DNA of 64,000 bases from Pohlia nutans (Eukaryota; Streptophyta; Bryopsida; Bryales; Mniaceae). The stretch covers positions 28,797,811-28,861,810 of the forward strand of contig CM040085.1 in assembly GCA_022496805.1 (NCBI GenBank). The letters run 5' to 3'. The notes beneath the pieces are model-generated. The model searched no databases. It was not told the DNA's origin and worked only from the letters and a program-made list of their open reading frames with translations. Both the position numbers and the translations under genes were made by a program. Of the stretch, positions 1-10,873 are shown piece after piece (within the stretch, counting starts at the first letter, position 1; every line of letters starts with the position of its first letter).

Positions 1-251
1 CTAGCGACAGAAAGAGATTTGGTAAGTACGATGGAGGGTAACAGGAAAATGAGATTGCATCTACCGGGGTGATGGCACCACGGGAATTTTAAAATGATTT
101 AAAACGGGAGAAAATGGTAGAAATATATGCATGTAAGCAATTAGTCAAATACAGATCGCTGTCGGTAACACTTCTCCCTACCGACCAGATCGATCTCGAC
201 GTGCACAAGTGGCGATGGAAGGGATTGAAAAGCAACAGAAAGAATACGAAC

Positions 252-536
252 CAGGATATCAATGCTGCCGAATTGATCTTTGAGCCAAGCCGCGAACGCT
301 TGAATGGACGCGGCGTCCGTGACATCTAGTTGGTGCAGATGAACGTTCTGATGCAGCCCCTCGGCTCGCAGCGCCTCCAGCGCCGCCTGCCCTCGCGCTT
401 CATTTCGGGCGGTGAGCACCACGGTGAGCCCGCGCTGCGCCAGTTGCCGCACCAGCTCGAATCCGATCCCCGCGTTGCTCCCCGTCACCACCGCCACTGT
501 GTCCGCTGACCACCTGATCGATCGATACCATTCCAT
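252..536 (-). CDS. Short-chain dehydrogenase/reductase, first exon only (gene continues off left edge)
   Basis: The exon encodes 95 residues from the ATG at 536. It has the classical SDR cofactor motif TGSNAGIG near residues 18-25, then a typical Rossmann region (VVLTARNEARG near 39-49), the HQLDVTD segment near 68-74 and FGSIDIL at the end. In this family the next residues are normally VNNAG; here a GT splice donor (251-250) falls directly after IL, so that part must lie in a later exon beyond position 1. The layout resembles plant neomenthol-dehydrogenase/salutaridine-reductase-like SDRs, which reduce small carbonyl compounds with NADPH. Substrate cannot be inferred. I see no second exon in 1-251, which is read as intron. 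The catalytic YxxxK is not in the window, so function is not proven. Confidence 0.75.
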
Positions 537-614
537 TCATCAGTACTAGACTCATCACTCTTAAATTCATAACTTCACAAAACTGGCCATTTAACAGCGG
601 AAGTAATCAAGAAA

Positions 615-708
615 GCCATATTGGTTATATTGGCCATTCCCTGTTATTTTCTAGTGTAACAGGTTACACTAGAAAATAACAGGGATTGGCCAAAATAACC
701 AATATGGC
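615..708. repeat. Foldback (hairpin) element, 46-bp arms
   Basis: The arms 615-660 and 663-708 are near-perfect inverted copies around a 2-bp centre, with about two mismatches. No clear target duplication flanks it. It lies just upstream of the SDR start, within a leader region partly duplicated around 535-740, 750-925 and near 1200 (shared short blocks such as CCATAGCTGGAACC). Confidence 0.8.
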
Positions 709-966
709 GTTGAAGATGAATCTAGACACACGGCGAATCTGGCACCGGCCCCATAGCTGGAACCCGATCGATCAGTATCAGTATCAGTATCATACTAGGC
801 TCATCAGTATAGTCCGGTATCATTCTTGAATTCAATAACTTTACAATTCTAGCCATGCAACGGAGGAAGTAATCAAAGAGACCGAGAAGGTGAAGATCGA
901 CATACGGTGAATCCGGCACCGACACCAGGGTCTCATATGCGATTCCCTGTGACGTTTTCCCTACAT

Positions 967-1134
967 ACACAGGGAATTTGTAAAAAGACAAAGGGGAAGA
1001 ACAAAGACACACAGGGAAAACTGAGACACACAGGGAAAAATGAGACACAGGGAATACTCAGTTTTCCCTGTGTGTCTCAATATTCCCTGTGTGTCTTTGT
1101 TCTTTCCTGTGGACTCTTTACAAGTTCCCTGTGT
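967..1134. repeat. Foldback element built from repeated CACACAGGGAA motifs
   Basis: The left half (967-about 1055) and right half (about 1060-1134) are imperfect inverted copies. The core motif CACACAGGGAA recurs in both orientations, and further copies lie outside the hairpin to about 1180. No gene is visible in it. Confidence 0.7.
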
Positions 1135-1234
1135 AATGAAATTCATAGAGGGAATACACACGGAAACACACAGGGAATCCACTTTAAGCTCCTAGTGCGA
1201 CCCCATAGCTGGAACCTGATCGATCGATGCTTGC

Positions 1235-2294
1235 TGTAGATCGAGATGAGGAATCGATTGCCTGTGGTGGTACAAATCCGTGGTACTTCGGTGTCGAGAG
1301 AGAGAGAATACAACTATGGAGCTTGAGGTTTTGTATTCATATTATTAATTTATTATATTGGAAACTGGTTCCACGGATCCACTTGATGATCGAGCCACAG
1401 TTGTTGACGACTCCAGGAACATGAACTGAGGAAGATGCTCCAGCTCCCACGAACCAGGACGATGCTGAATTACGGAGAATGATTTTATGATTCTACCAGT
1501 ACCTCAGACAAGTTGGCTGGATCGGCTAAATGAAAGCGCGGCCTGTCTGAACTCTGTGTTGTTATGTTTGTTTTAAATTAGCAAAAGGTACTACAGCCTT
1601 TTAACTTGTCTGGTCCGTCGTGGTCAGTTTCGAGTTTCGACGTAAAAAACATTCAGTTTTGTTAAAAAATAAGTGCCATGTGTGATCTTGTGATTGGTTT
1701 GTGGTGACGTGGACTTCTCTACATCTGACGTGGAAATATAATTTTGACGTTAGGTAGTGTGAATCTGATCTTCACGTATGGTAGAGTATTCCCGATTTTC
1801 AATCATTTTGTAGCAACCTGTTATATTTGTTCTTTTGACATTCTTTTTGTAACAAATCTTTCACTTTTGGCTCTTTAATGAGATTAGGTAAGAATTTTCT
1901 CTTAGTGAAGCAAGGTAAAATGGTGAAATCAAGGTACAAAAAATACAAAGAGAAATTTCATTTTATGCGCGAGTATAAATCTTTTTATTGGTTTAAAGTC
2001 TCAATAGTACTAGGCTTGATGTAGTAGGTGACTCAAATCTGAAACTTGGTTGTGGAAAGTAGGAAGATGTTGAGTTGCACAAGCGGTGAAGGTCCATATA
2101 TATTTTCCTACGGCTATGTTTTAGATTTGAGTTACCCAACATAATTTTAATGAAGACGCTACAATTGTGAGTGAAAAGAATCTTGGAAAAATTGAAAGTC
2201 AAAACCGAAATCAGAAAGACAAGTGTGGTTAGAGCATCGCCACCGTGTCTCTTGAACATACTTGCTATGAGCAAGTGGCACGGTTCCAACCCTA
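1235..2294. other. Intergenic, no supported gene
   Basis: AT-rich sequence with no coding region I can support. A short acidic open stretch near 1421-1488 may be a decayed element remnant but cannot be assigned. Confidence 0.5.
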
Positions 2295-2702
2295 AGGTTG
2301 AGGTACCTAAAACCACCACAGCCCCCAAAACCACCACACCCCACCAACCAGGAGGAGATCTAAAAGCGTATTGTCAGTCCAGATTTGGAGGACTAATTTT
2401 CTTACTGGTCACCTTGCTAGTGGGTGAAATCTAACAATCATAGAATACGGTTTTGGGTTTGATGGTGAGCAAAATTTAGGATCAGCATTGTTGCTCATAG
2501 GAGATTCAAAGTTAGAAATGGGTCATACATTACTTTGCACTTTGAGATTTTCTATAAAATTGAGAATTGCAAATTTCATGATGCAAATTTTTGCATTCAT
2601 CATGAAATCCTATTTTGAAGACTAGAATATTTTTGGGTGAATTTTTGAATTGCTAAATATAGGTCAGATTGCTTAAGTTGGTGGTTTTAGGTACCTCAAC
2701 CT
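2295..2702. mobile_element. MITE with about 24-bp terminal inverted repeats and TA flanks
   Basis: The ends are AGGTTGAGGTACCTAAAACC and its reverse complement, 408 bp apart, flanked by TA at 2293-2294 and 2703-2704. TA flanks suggest the Tc1/mariner group, but the terminus is not a classical Stowaway sequence. No coding capacity. Confidence 0.5.
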
Positions 2703-3413
2703 TACTTGTGTCACATGGCATACCGACCAACAAACAAAAGTAACCCTGTCACTGCAAAGTTCAAATGTGACCCTTGTCCTGACAGTGACGAGAGCGTCTC
2801 TTCAAGCAACCTCGAACTCCACAATTATGTCCAAATCTCTTATCCATCGACCTATTTATGTAAAATTCATATATAAGGCAGAGATTTTGAAAATACGGCA
2901 GTCATGGGGTGGCGATGAGCAAAAGTTACATGTGATTTTCCGAGTCTGTTTGCTGTATCTGGATTCTGTGATGTCATGAGGATTCTGTGATGTCATGAAA
3001 ATTCTGAGGCTATTTGTGAACAAGAAAACAACAACAAGAAAACAAAAAAACGCATCAAGGTGACTATAATAATATATATAACTGCGCACTGTATAATGGC
3101 CATGCCAAAAGTCACTGGCATCAAGGAATCCCTGGAATCTATGAAATTATTAGCATCTGTTCTTTCTGATCAGTGTTGTATTGGCCAGTGCTCATTTTCA
3201 TGACATCGCAGCATAAAATGAGCACTGACGTCATTTTTAATGTTTTTTTCTTTTTTTTTGGTACATGCCTCGTTTTGGGATATCATGGTTTTATTTTTAC
3301 AGGTTCATTTCTTTGCTATTCATTTGATGGGCAAAATTTGATCATGACAGGTTGGTCATTCACACACTATTTGTTTATCAAAAGTCAAAACACGAACACC
3401 AATGATAATAAAG
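2703..3413. other. Intergenic, no supported gene
   Basis: Only a short tandem duplication (ATTCTGTGATGTCATGA twice near 2963-2997) is visible. No gene recognised. Confidence 0.5.
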
Positions 3414-3416
3414 TTA

Positions 3417-3833
3417 GGGCCGCTTCACACTATGGCCGTCCAAGTCGAGAGGCCGTGGGATTGAGAGTCCAAACTTTGTTGAGAGTCCAAACTTTGTTGA
3501 GAGTCCAAACTTTGTTGAGAGTCCAAACTTTGTTGAGAGTCCAAAGAAATCTACTGAAAATAGGCATAAAATATAGTTTTCATTTTTTATGAAAAGAAAT
3601 CGACGGCCTCTCGACCATAGTGACGGGTCTTGCAAAATGTAGGATGCAAACTTCCTCTTGAGAGGCCGTCACCTTGATCAAAAAGTGTTGCCATGTAAGC
3701 ATTTTGAAGGTCCACGGCCTTTGGACTTTGGTCTCTAGTGTGAAGGGTCGAGAGGCCGAAACCATGGTTTCTTGCAATTTGATTGGTGGAAATCGACGGC
3801 CTCTCGACCTTCGGCCATAGTGTGAAGCGGCCC
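3417..3833. mobile_element. PIF/Harbinger (Tourist-like) MITE, 417 bp
   Basis: The ends are GGGCCGCTTCACACTATGGC and its exact complement, flanked by the 3-bp duplication TTA at 3414-3416 and 3834-3836. GG(G/C) termini with a TTA/TAA duplication are the hallmark of Harbinger MITEs. Inside is an 18-bp tandem array. Several internal segments repeat the end sequence (GGCCTCTCGAC). Confidence 0.8.
3461..3546. repeat. 18-bp tandem repeat, about 4.7 units
   Basis: The unit TTGAGAGTCCAAACTTTG is repeated without change four times, followed by a partial unit. It sits inside the Harbinger MITE, so it is probably replication-slippage expansion within the element. Confidence 0.9.
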
Positions 3834-3921
3834 TTAATCGAAAAAAAGAGTCTCAAAGTGGAAAGAAACTTTAGACTCGTTTTGAGTTTAAAAAGACTGT
3901 AAAATTAGTCTATAGTGAGTT

Positions 3922-4663
3922 TGTTGTTGTTTATACCCTAAGTATGTACACAATAGGCTAACTGTACCAGCAATGGTACGTAGTGCTACATATAGCCCTA
4001 TACGTAGTGCCAGTTGGACAGAACAGTACCCATTAGTGTTCAAATTCCGCAAGAGTAATCATGGTAAAGATTCCCCTGCCAAACGGTAGCTGCAACTCAG
4101 GGACTAGTACTATTACTCTCCCTTGGGTTGCTCTCTCTTGGCTTTTGGTGTGCTTTTGACGTACTGCGCTCCAAGAACCACTGTGTGTGTCAGTGGGAGC
4201 ACTACTAGAGAGTGCGTAAAAACCAAGACAAAACCAAGACACATGTGTTGGAACCAACAGAGAATGGGTTTAACATAGCAAACATTTAGTCATCTGCACA
4301 GAACCAACAAGTTTTCTCTTGGAACCAACAAGTTCCTATTGATTTTCCTCTTGGAACCAACAAGTTCCTGTTGATTTTCCGGAATCAACTATTCCTAACC
4401 CGCACAGAACCAACAGAATTTCTGTTGATTTTGTGTGGGTTAGGAACCCCATTTCTCTAGTAGTGGAGCATATTAGATGCTGTGTAAGCTCTATGCTTGA
4501 GCTGTTGTTTTAATTTAACCTTATACAGAATTCTCTACCATTTCATGTACTGTGTCTTTGAGTATTGGATATGCCTTGTATGTGCTGAAATCTTTTCTTT
4601 AGCCTTCAGATCGAGTGTGTAACAAATCTCACCTGTGGTTAAATATTTTCATTATCTTCTATA
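3922..4663 (+). repeat. 5' LTR of the copia element, interrupted by a CACTA MITE
   Basis: It begins TGTTGTTGTTTATACCC and ends TTATCTTCTATA, immediately before the primer site. Removing 4200-4468 leaves exactly 473 bp, matching the 3' LTR. The LTR would carry the element's promoter and polyadenylation signals; I did not assign these. Confidence 0.9.
4200..4465. mobile_element. Non-autonomous CACTA element, 266 bp, inside the 5' LTR
   Basis: The ends are CACTACTAGAGA and TCTCTAGTAGTG, with the 3-bp duplication GAG at 4197-4199 and 4466-4468. The uninterrupted 3' LTR carries the empty site with a single GAG, proving an insertion after retrotransposition. The interior consists of repeated and inverted GGAACCAACA / TGTTGATTTT motifs, also found at the ends of the larger CACTA element at 50828-52589. 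Confidence 0.9.
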
Positions 4664-4676
4664 GGTTATGGGCCCA
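4664..4676 (+). promoter_or_regulatory. Minus-strand primer binding site, complementary to initiator tRNA-Met anticodon arm
   Basis: GGTTATGGGCCCA directly abuts the 5' LTR. It is complementary to the anticodon stem-loop of initiator tRNA-Met (TGGGCCCATAACC), not to the tRNA 3' end used by most plant copia elements (TGGTATCAGAGC). Priming by a half-tRNA of this kind is known for Drosophila copia and, as I recall, Volvox Osser. Confidence 0.8.
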
Positions 4677-4886
4677 CATTTATTTTTTCTGCCACTCTGA
4701 TCTAGAAAGAAGTGTTAGAAAAGTGTAGTTTGAGCTTTCTTCACGTTCTGTGCCTTCGGAAGAGTTGTCTTGGTCGTAAAAGGTGCTGTGCCTACAGCTA
4801 TCATATTGTTTAACTATTTTTATTGTTTTTCTTGAGTCGTCTAGTAAATAAGCAGAGCAATTTCCTATTCCTATTTTGAGTAAAAT

Positions 4887-7800
4887 ATGGATGCCAATGC
4901 TGAGCTAAGAAATGTCAAGAGTTACAATGGGCAAAATTTTCACCTCTGGAAATTTCAGTTGCGTGCCATCCTGCTAGGATAGGACTTAATGGGCATTGTC
5001 GATGGTACTGTATCAATGCCGACAGCCGCGGATCAGCAAGCAGAGTGGATAAAGAAGGACAATCAATGCATCTCACTCCTCTGCAAAGCCCTTGATGAGT
5101 CCATACTTGAGATCTTGATGAACTATAACAGGTCTAAGGCTATCTGGGACAAGCTAAAACTGCTGCATGACCAGTCCGCTCATTAATCTGTTCATCACAT
5201 CCAGCAGCGCTTTTACGAGTGTAAGATGGAGAGTTCAAACACTATTGCCTCATTTTTAGGCAAGCTGGAGGTCGTCAAAAGCTCGCTTATCAACATGGGT
5301 GACAACTCTATCACTGATGCTAGTTTGATCGCCAAAGTCTTGACGAATCTTCCGGCTAGTCGCTACAGTGCCTTCTTGTCTGCGTGGGATAACGTCGAAG
5401 ATGCTTCACGGACCCTCAACAATCTTACCATTCGCTTACTGCGTCACGAGACCAGGCTCAAGAACGAAGAAAGAGAGGAAGAGAAAGTCGCAATGGCAGA
5501 TGCGGTGACTTACAACAAAAGATCCACCAGCGCTGCCAGCCTTGATCTGTCGCAGTCACAGACCACTCGCCCATCGCTCACCTATGAGCAACACCAGGAG
5601 CGCAGGAGAGAGATCAATGAGCGGAAGAAAGTCACTGTATGCTGGCGATGCAACCAGCTTGGACATTGGGCGCGAGAGTGTCCACTCAATGAGAATCAAG
5701 GCGGGCCTGCTGATCTGCTCGAAGAGACCAAGAACTCGCAACAGTTCCCCCCGCCACCGATGCCGCCCTCACACCGAGCGTACATAACAACCACGACTGC
5801 AGCAAATTTTTTTTCTTGGTATGTGGATAGCGGTTGTACCGATCACATGACCAACATGAACACCTTCTTCTCTACGTACACTGATATTTCCTACGAGAAG
5901 CGTACTGTCCAGGGAGTTGGCGGCATCATTCTTGAAGTCATCGGCATCGGAGATATTAATGTTCAAGTGCACTTGGGGGATGCTAAGGAGTTTGCCACGC
6001 TCACGGAGGTTCTCTACATGCCAAAGCTCGGAACCAGTCTTTTTTCATCACAAAGGGCCGCTCAACGGAACGTCGATACAGTGACATCGAAGCACTCATG
6101 TCGTCTCGTGACTCAAACAAGTCAAATTGTCATGCAAGGAGTTTTGGTGAACAAGTTGTACAAGCTCCTCATAACGCCTCTGCTTTCCATTCATATTGCT
6201 GCTCTTCACGTTGGGATGTTTGGTGTGCCAACCAAGAAAGAGGGTCTACAAACACTCAACATCTGGCACAAGCGCCTGGCTTATGTACACCATGACATGA
6301 TCAAGAAGATGGTATCCAACAATACTATAGAAGAATTAGCGCTCATTGGGAGAACGGGACCTCATCAATTCTGCAACGGTTGTGCCTATGGTAAGAACCA
6401 TTGATGCAATTTTCCCTTCAATGATGAGCAACACAAGGCCATACTTGCAGGTGATCTTGTGCACTCAGATATCTGCGGTCCAATGAGCACTGCCACAGTC
6501 AGTGGTGCCAAGTACTTCATTCTCTTTAAAGATGATGCGACTGGCTATCGAGTGGTTCAACTTCTGTCCAAGAAATCAGACGCCCTTCGCCACTTCAAAG
6601 ACTTCGTGAACCAGTTTCAACGCGAGACCCAGTCAACAGTAAGCAGATTGCGTACAGATCGAGGACTTGAATACACTAACTTGGCGTTCCGAGAGTTTCT
6701 TCACCAACATGGAATTGCACAGGAGCTGACCACAACATATACTCCCGAACAGAACGGAGTTGTAGAGCGGGATAATCGGACCATCATGGAGTTAGTGCAG
6801 AGCTACGGTGCTAATGTCCATCTCAAGTTCTAGGGAGAAGCTTTGCACACAGCCGTTTATTGTCTAAATAGAACAGGCACTCGCATGCTGGATGGCGAGA
6901 CACCCTTCGAGAAATGGCATGGTGTTTGACCCTCTGTTTCTCACATGCGAATATTTGGCGCCGATGCTTTCATGTTCATCCCCAAGGAGCTGAGAACCAA
7001 GCTTGACCCCAAGAGCACTCGTGGAATTTTCATGGGCTATAGCCAACATAGCAAAGCCTACAGAATATGGGTAAATAGCTCGCAGAAGATTATTGAATCT
7101 CGCGACGTCATTTTTGATGAGACCAGTGTCATCTCCAGCATCTATGATGCAACCTCCAGCCAAGCGCCGATACGAACTGCCACAAACCTCAGCTTGTTCC
7201 GCATGGTTGATCCGCCGCCACCAAACGCTGGAAATCTCGTGCCACCAGCTGTTCCAGCCTACGTTGCTGGCCCCCAAATGGTTGTTGCAGCACCGGTCGT
7301 TTTAGGCCCCGTCCTTGGACCTGACGAGCCGGCTCAGGAAATTGAACTGACACCGGCCATTGATAGCGATGATCTCCCTTCCAATGAGCCAGTGAACACC
7401 TTCAGTACAGCCAACGATCAAGCACCCAACTCGGAAGCTGAGCCGCTTGAAGAAATTTTTGGCGGTCCACGTAACTCAACCGACAGCACTCTTGCCTTGT
7501 GGAAAGACATTACACTCACCGATGCAGATTTTGGCCCGTTCCTCTTAGGACCACAGCCAGCAATCCAACCAGATGCACCGAAGGATTCAACAGAACCAGT
7601 GGGAGATATCTTTGATGGCGTTGCACCCGCATCAGTTGCAGCAGACAACTGCGAACCAGTGGGAGAAATTCTTGACGGCACTGCATTCGCACTAGTAGCA
7701 GCTGATGATTGCCCCGTTACTGTCGCTCCATCCATGGTTATTTCTTGTCAAGACTCTCTGCAACCTGCCGCTGATCTCCAAGCCAGCCCTCAAATTCATC

Positions 7801-9551
7801 TCGAAGTTTATCTCCCAATTGATGTTAATCTACCTCGAGGTAGCAGTCCGCCACCCACGTGCCCTCGACGCGAACGCAAGCCACCTGTGCGACTTGGTGA
7901 TTGGGAATACCCTCCCTCCAACGACTCTTATGCAGCGATGGCCCAAGCAAGCGATCAAGCTATACCACCAGATCCTCAGACATATCAAGAGGCGCTACAC
8001 TCTCTTGAAGCTCACCACTGGAAGTTTGCCATGGAGCGGGAGTACACTTCACTGCTCAACAATGAAACGTGGATACTGACAGAGCTTCCTCCTGGGCGCA
8101 AAGCTATCCAAAACAAGTGGGTCTACAGAGTCAAGACTGCCACAGATGGATTCGTAAACAGATACAAGGCTCGTTTGGTTGCAAAGGGCTTCTCACAACG
8201 TAAAGGTGTGGATTACTCAGAAACCTTCTCTCCTGTTGTCAAGTTCGATTCCATCAGGACAATCTTGTCCATTGCAGCTGTCGAAGATATGTATATCATT
8301 CAGTTCGACGTGGAGACTGCTTTTCTACATGGTGCAATCGAAGAAGACATCTACATGGCTCAACCTAAAGGTTTCGTTGATCCCAGTTGTCCCAACATGG
8401 TGTGCAAACTCCAGAAGACACTATACGGCTTTAAGCAGGCTTCACGAGTCTGGAATCGGCAGTTTCACGACTTCCTTGTCCAGCACAGCCTCATCCCCAG
8501 CCAAACGGACCCACATGTTTATGTCGGCACTGGCGAGACCAAGCTGTTTCTCACCCTGTTCGTAGATGACGGCATCATCTATTGCACCGATCTTGCTTGA
8601 ATCGACACTGTCATTGATTCCATGAAGAGAATCTTCAACATCACCATCGGAGATCCTGAAATCTACATCGGCTTGCACATCACTAGGAACAGGGCACAAC
8701 GTACACTACAGATTGACCAAAGCCGCTACATTCGATGGAAGCTAGAGCAATATGACTTTCACAACTGTGCACCTCTTTCTGTACATGCAGATCCACATGC
8801 CTCAATGGACTTCATGTCATCTGTTGATGAGGCCACTGACCCCCGTTTTCCATATGCCGAAGTTATTGGGAGTCTCCACTTCGCCAGCGAAGGCAGCCGG
8901 ATCGACATCACTTATGCCACAGGTCACGCATCCAAGTTCACTCGCAACCCCAGGCTCAGTCACATTTCTGGAGCCAAGCGTATTCTCAAATATCTACATG
9001 GTGTCCTAGATCTGCGCATCACCTACTCCTCCAACTGCGAGTCCAACATTCTTCATGCCTACTGCGATGCTGACTACGGCGGCGACTTAGATGATTGCAA
9101 GTCACGCTCTGGCTTTGTCATCACCCTTAACGGTGGGCCTGTTGCTTAGGGCAGTCACAAGCAAAGTTGCACAGCTGCCTCCACCACTGAAGCAGAATAC
9201 GTTGTTGCTCACCTAGTCTCACAGGAGATTGTCTGGATGCGTCAACTTATGTCTGATCTTGGCTACCCGCAGTCTGCACCGACGCTACTCAAGAGCAACA
9301 ATCAAAAAGCCATTTGCCTCCTATGCAATCCCAAGTTTCACAAGCGAACCAAGCACGTGGATGTGAAATATCATGTCATTAGAGACCACTTTCAGCAGCA
9401 ACGACTTGCTGTTGCTTACGTCCCCACTGCCGACAATGTTGCAGACCTGCTTACCAAACCTCTGTCGTGCGACAAGTTTCATCGTCTCACCAACCTCTTA
9501 GGTCTCACTACTGTCTCATGTGCTTTCAATCCTGAATGTGGCAGCGGTTGA
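4887..9551 (+). pseudogene. Copia gag-pol polyprotein, one frame with seven premature stops
   Basis: A single reading frame of 1,555 codons runs from the ATG at 4887 to the TGA at 9549-9551 with no frameshift. Visible domains, in order: gag; zinc knuckle CWRCNQLGHWARECP (about 5640-5685); aspartic protease DSGCTDHM (about 5827-5850); integrase with its zinc-binding region (about 6260-6410) and the catalytic triad in HSDICG, RTDRG and NGVVERD (about 6460-6780); reverse transcriptase with ARLVAKGFSQ, FDVETAFLHG and FVDDG (about 8165-8580); RNase H with YCDADYGG and STTEAEYV (about 9058-9210). Premature stops are at 4980, 5184, 6402, 6831, 6927, 8598 and 9147. Each can be derived from a Gln, Arg or Trp codon by one C-to-T or G-to-A change. 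The element cannot make a full polyprotein. Confidence 0.92.
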
Positions 9552-9582
9552 CTTTTCATTGTGCTAACACTTAGTCTATTGT

Positions 9583-9591
9583 GAGTGGGAG
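9583..9591 (+). promoter_or_regulatory. Polypurine tract of the copia element
   Basis: GAGTGGGAG lies immediately before the 3' LTR, where plus-strand DNA synthesis is primed. Confidence 0.75.
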
Positions 9592-10064
9592 TGTTGTTGT
9601 TTATACCCTAAGTATGTACACAATAGGCTAACTGTACCAGCAATGGTACGTAGTGCTATATGTAGCCCTATACGTAGTACCAGCTAGACAAAACAGTATC
9701 CATCAGTGTTCAAATTCCGCAAGAGTAATCATGGAAGAGATTCCCCCGCCAAACGGTAGCTGCAACTCAGGGACTAGTACTATTACTCTCCCTTGGGTTG
9801 CTCTCTCTTGGCTTTTGGTGTGCTTTTGACGTACTGCGCTCCAAGAACCACTGTGTGTGTCAATGGGAGCATGTTAGATGTTGTGTAAGCTCCATGCTTG
9901 AGCTGTTGTTTTAATTTAACCTTATACGAAATTCTCTGCCATTTCATGTACTGTGTCTTTGAGTATTGGATATGCCTTGTATGTGCTGAAATCTTTTCTT
10001 TAGCCTTCAGATCGAGTGTGTAACAAATCTCACCTGTGGTTAAATATTTTCATTATCTTCTATA
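9592..10064 (+). repeat. 3' LTR of the copia element, 473 bp
   Basis: Starts TGTTGTTGTTTATACCC and ends TTATCTTCTATA. It lacks the CACTA insertion of the 5' copy and serves as the empty-site reference. If the element follows the usual TG...CA rule, the LTR would end at 10066 instead. Confidence 0.9.
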
Positions 10065-10754
10065 CAGTTGGAGGATAATCTAAAGCAAGGCCATGAACCA
10101 CCATGGGGTGTGGAACTTGTGACCTCCCCAATGCTAAAGGAGAATTCCCATACGTTCCCCCAAGCCAAGAGCCCTGATCATGAAAAATATTCATGAGCAA
10201 TGCTAGTCAGAAATTGTAATTTTAGGAAGAGAACTTTGCTTGAACTCCGCTTGAAAACCAATTCTATTTTTGAATAACTCTAATGCTACATTTTCAACAA
10301 CAATGAAAATCAATGGCAATAATAGGTGTAGCGCTAAAGCTCTATCTTAGTCAAAATGGGGTTTTGCAATTTTGGGCAAGGTATATGGAACTTCATATTT
10401 TTGGATGGTTGAATGAGATTTTCATTGTAGTTTGTAATTGTCATGCTCTACATGTCAAACTTTTTTTTTTATGTAATTTTGATACGTATTGTATAAGGTA
10501 CGAGGTTTTTTCAATTTTAGAACCAATGTGAATAACTTAATTTTTCAGCTTTAAACTTTTTTTTTTAAATTGGTTGGATAGACCCTTATCAATATGGAAA
10601 ACTCTGAATCATTCTTATTTGAATTAATGAAATAAAAGTTATAAGGAGTTCTTTTGCAGTTAGTCATAAAAAAACTCTTATCTCAAATAATAATTAGTTG
10701 AAATTCAAACTTTCAACATTTTCAATTGAAAACTAAAAATAGTATATGTACAGT

Positions 10755-10873
10755 CACTAGTAGAAATTTGATCTTAGGCACCATGCCGAAGGACCAAGCT
10801 AGTGCTCAAAATGGTTATGTGACACCATGCTCTAGCATTGTAGCTTGGTGCTTCGAGATCAATTTTCTATAAG
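10755..10873. mobile_element. Degraded CACTA-like MITE
   Basis: The left end CACTAGTAGAAATTTGATCT pairs with a decayed right end (AGATCAATTTTCTATAAG). It resembles the intact 120-bp copies at 14958 and 58833 in its first 12 bases. No clear target duplication. Confidence 0.5.

Larger units (their letters stand above)
3922..10064 (+). mobile_element. Full-length Ty1/copia LTR retrotransposon
   Basis: A complete element: 5' LTR 3922-4663, primer site 4664-4676, gag-pol frame 4887-9551, purine tract 9583-9591 and 3' LTR 9592-10064. The domain order protease, integrase, reverse transcriptase, RNase H defines Ty1/copia. Each LTR is 473 bp once a nested CACTA insertion is removed from the 5' copy. 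I count about 18 differences between the LTRs, nearly all transitions, so the insertion is fairly old. No clean 5-bp target duplication is visible; the best candidate is GAGTT against CAGTT. The left flank (about 3905-3920) resembles the element's own sequence just upstream of the 3' LTR. Confidence 0.93.

Noticed and set aside
1410..1600. Coding remnant of a retroelement
   Set aside because: A short acidic open stretch only; no motif long enough to assign.
4033..4257. Open frame within the 5' LTR on the minus strand
   Set aside because: Spans LTR and nested CACTA sequence; no domain and not conserved as a gene.
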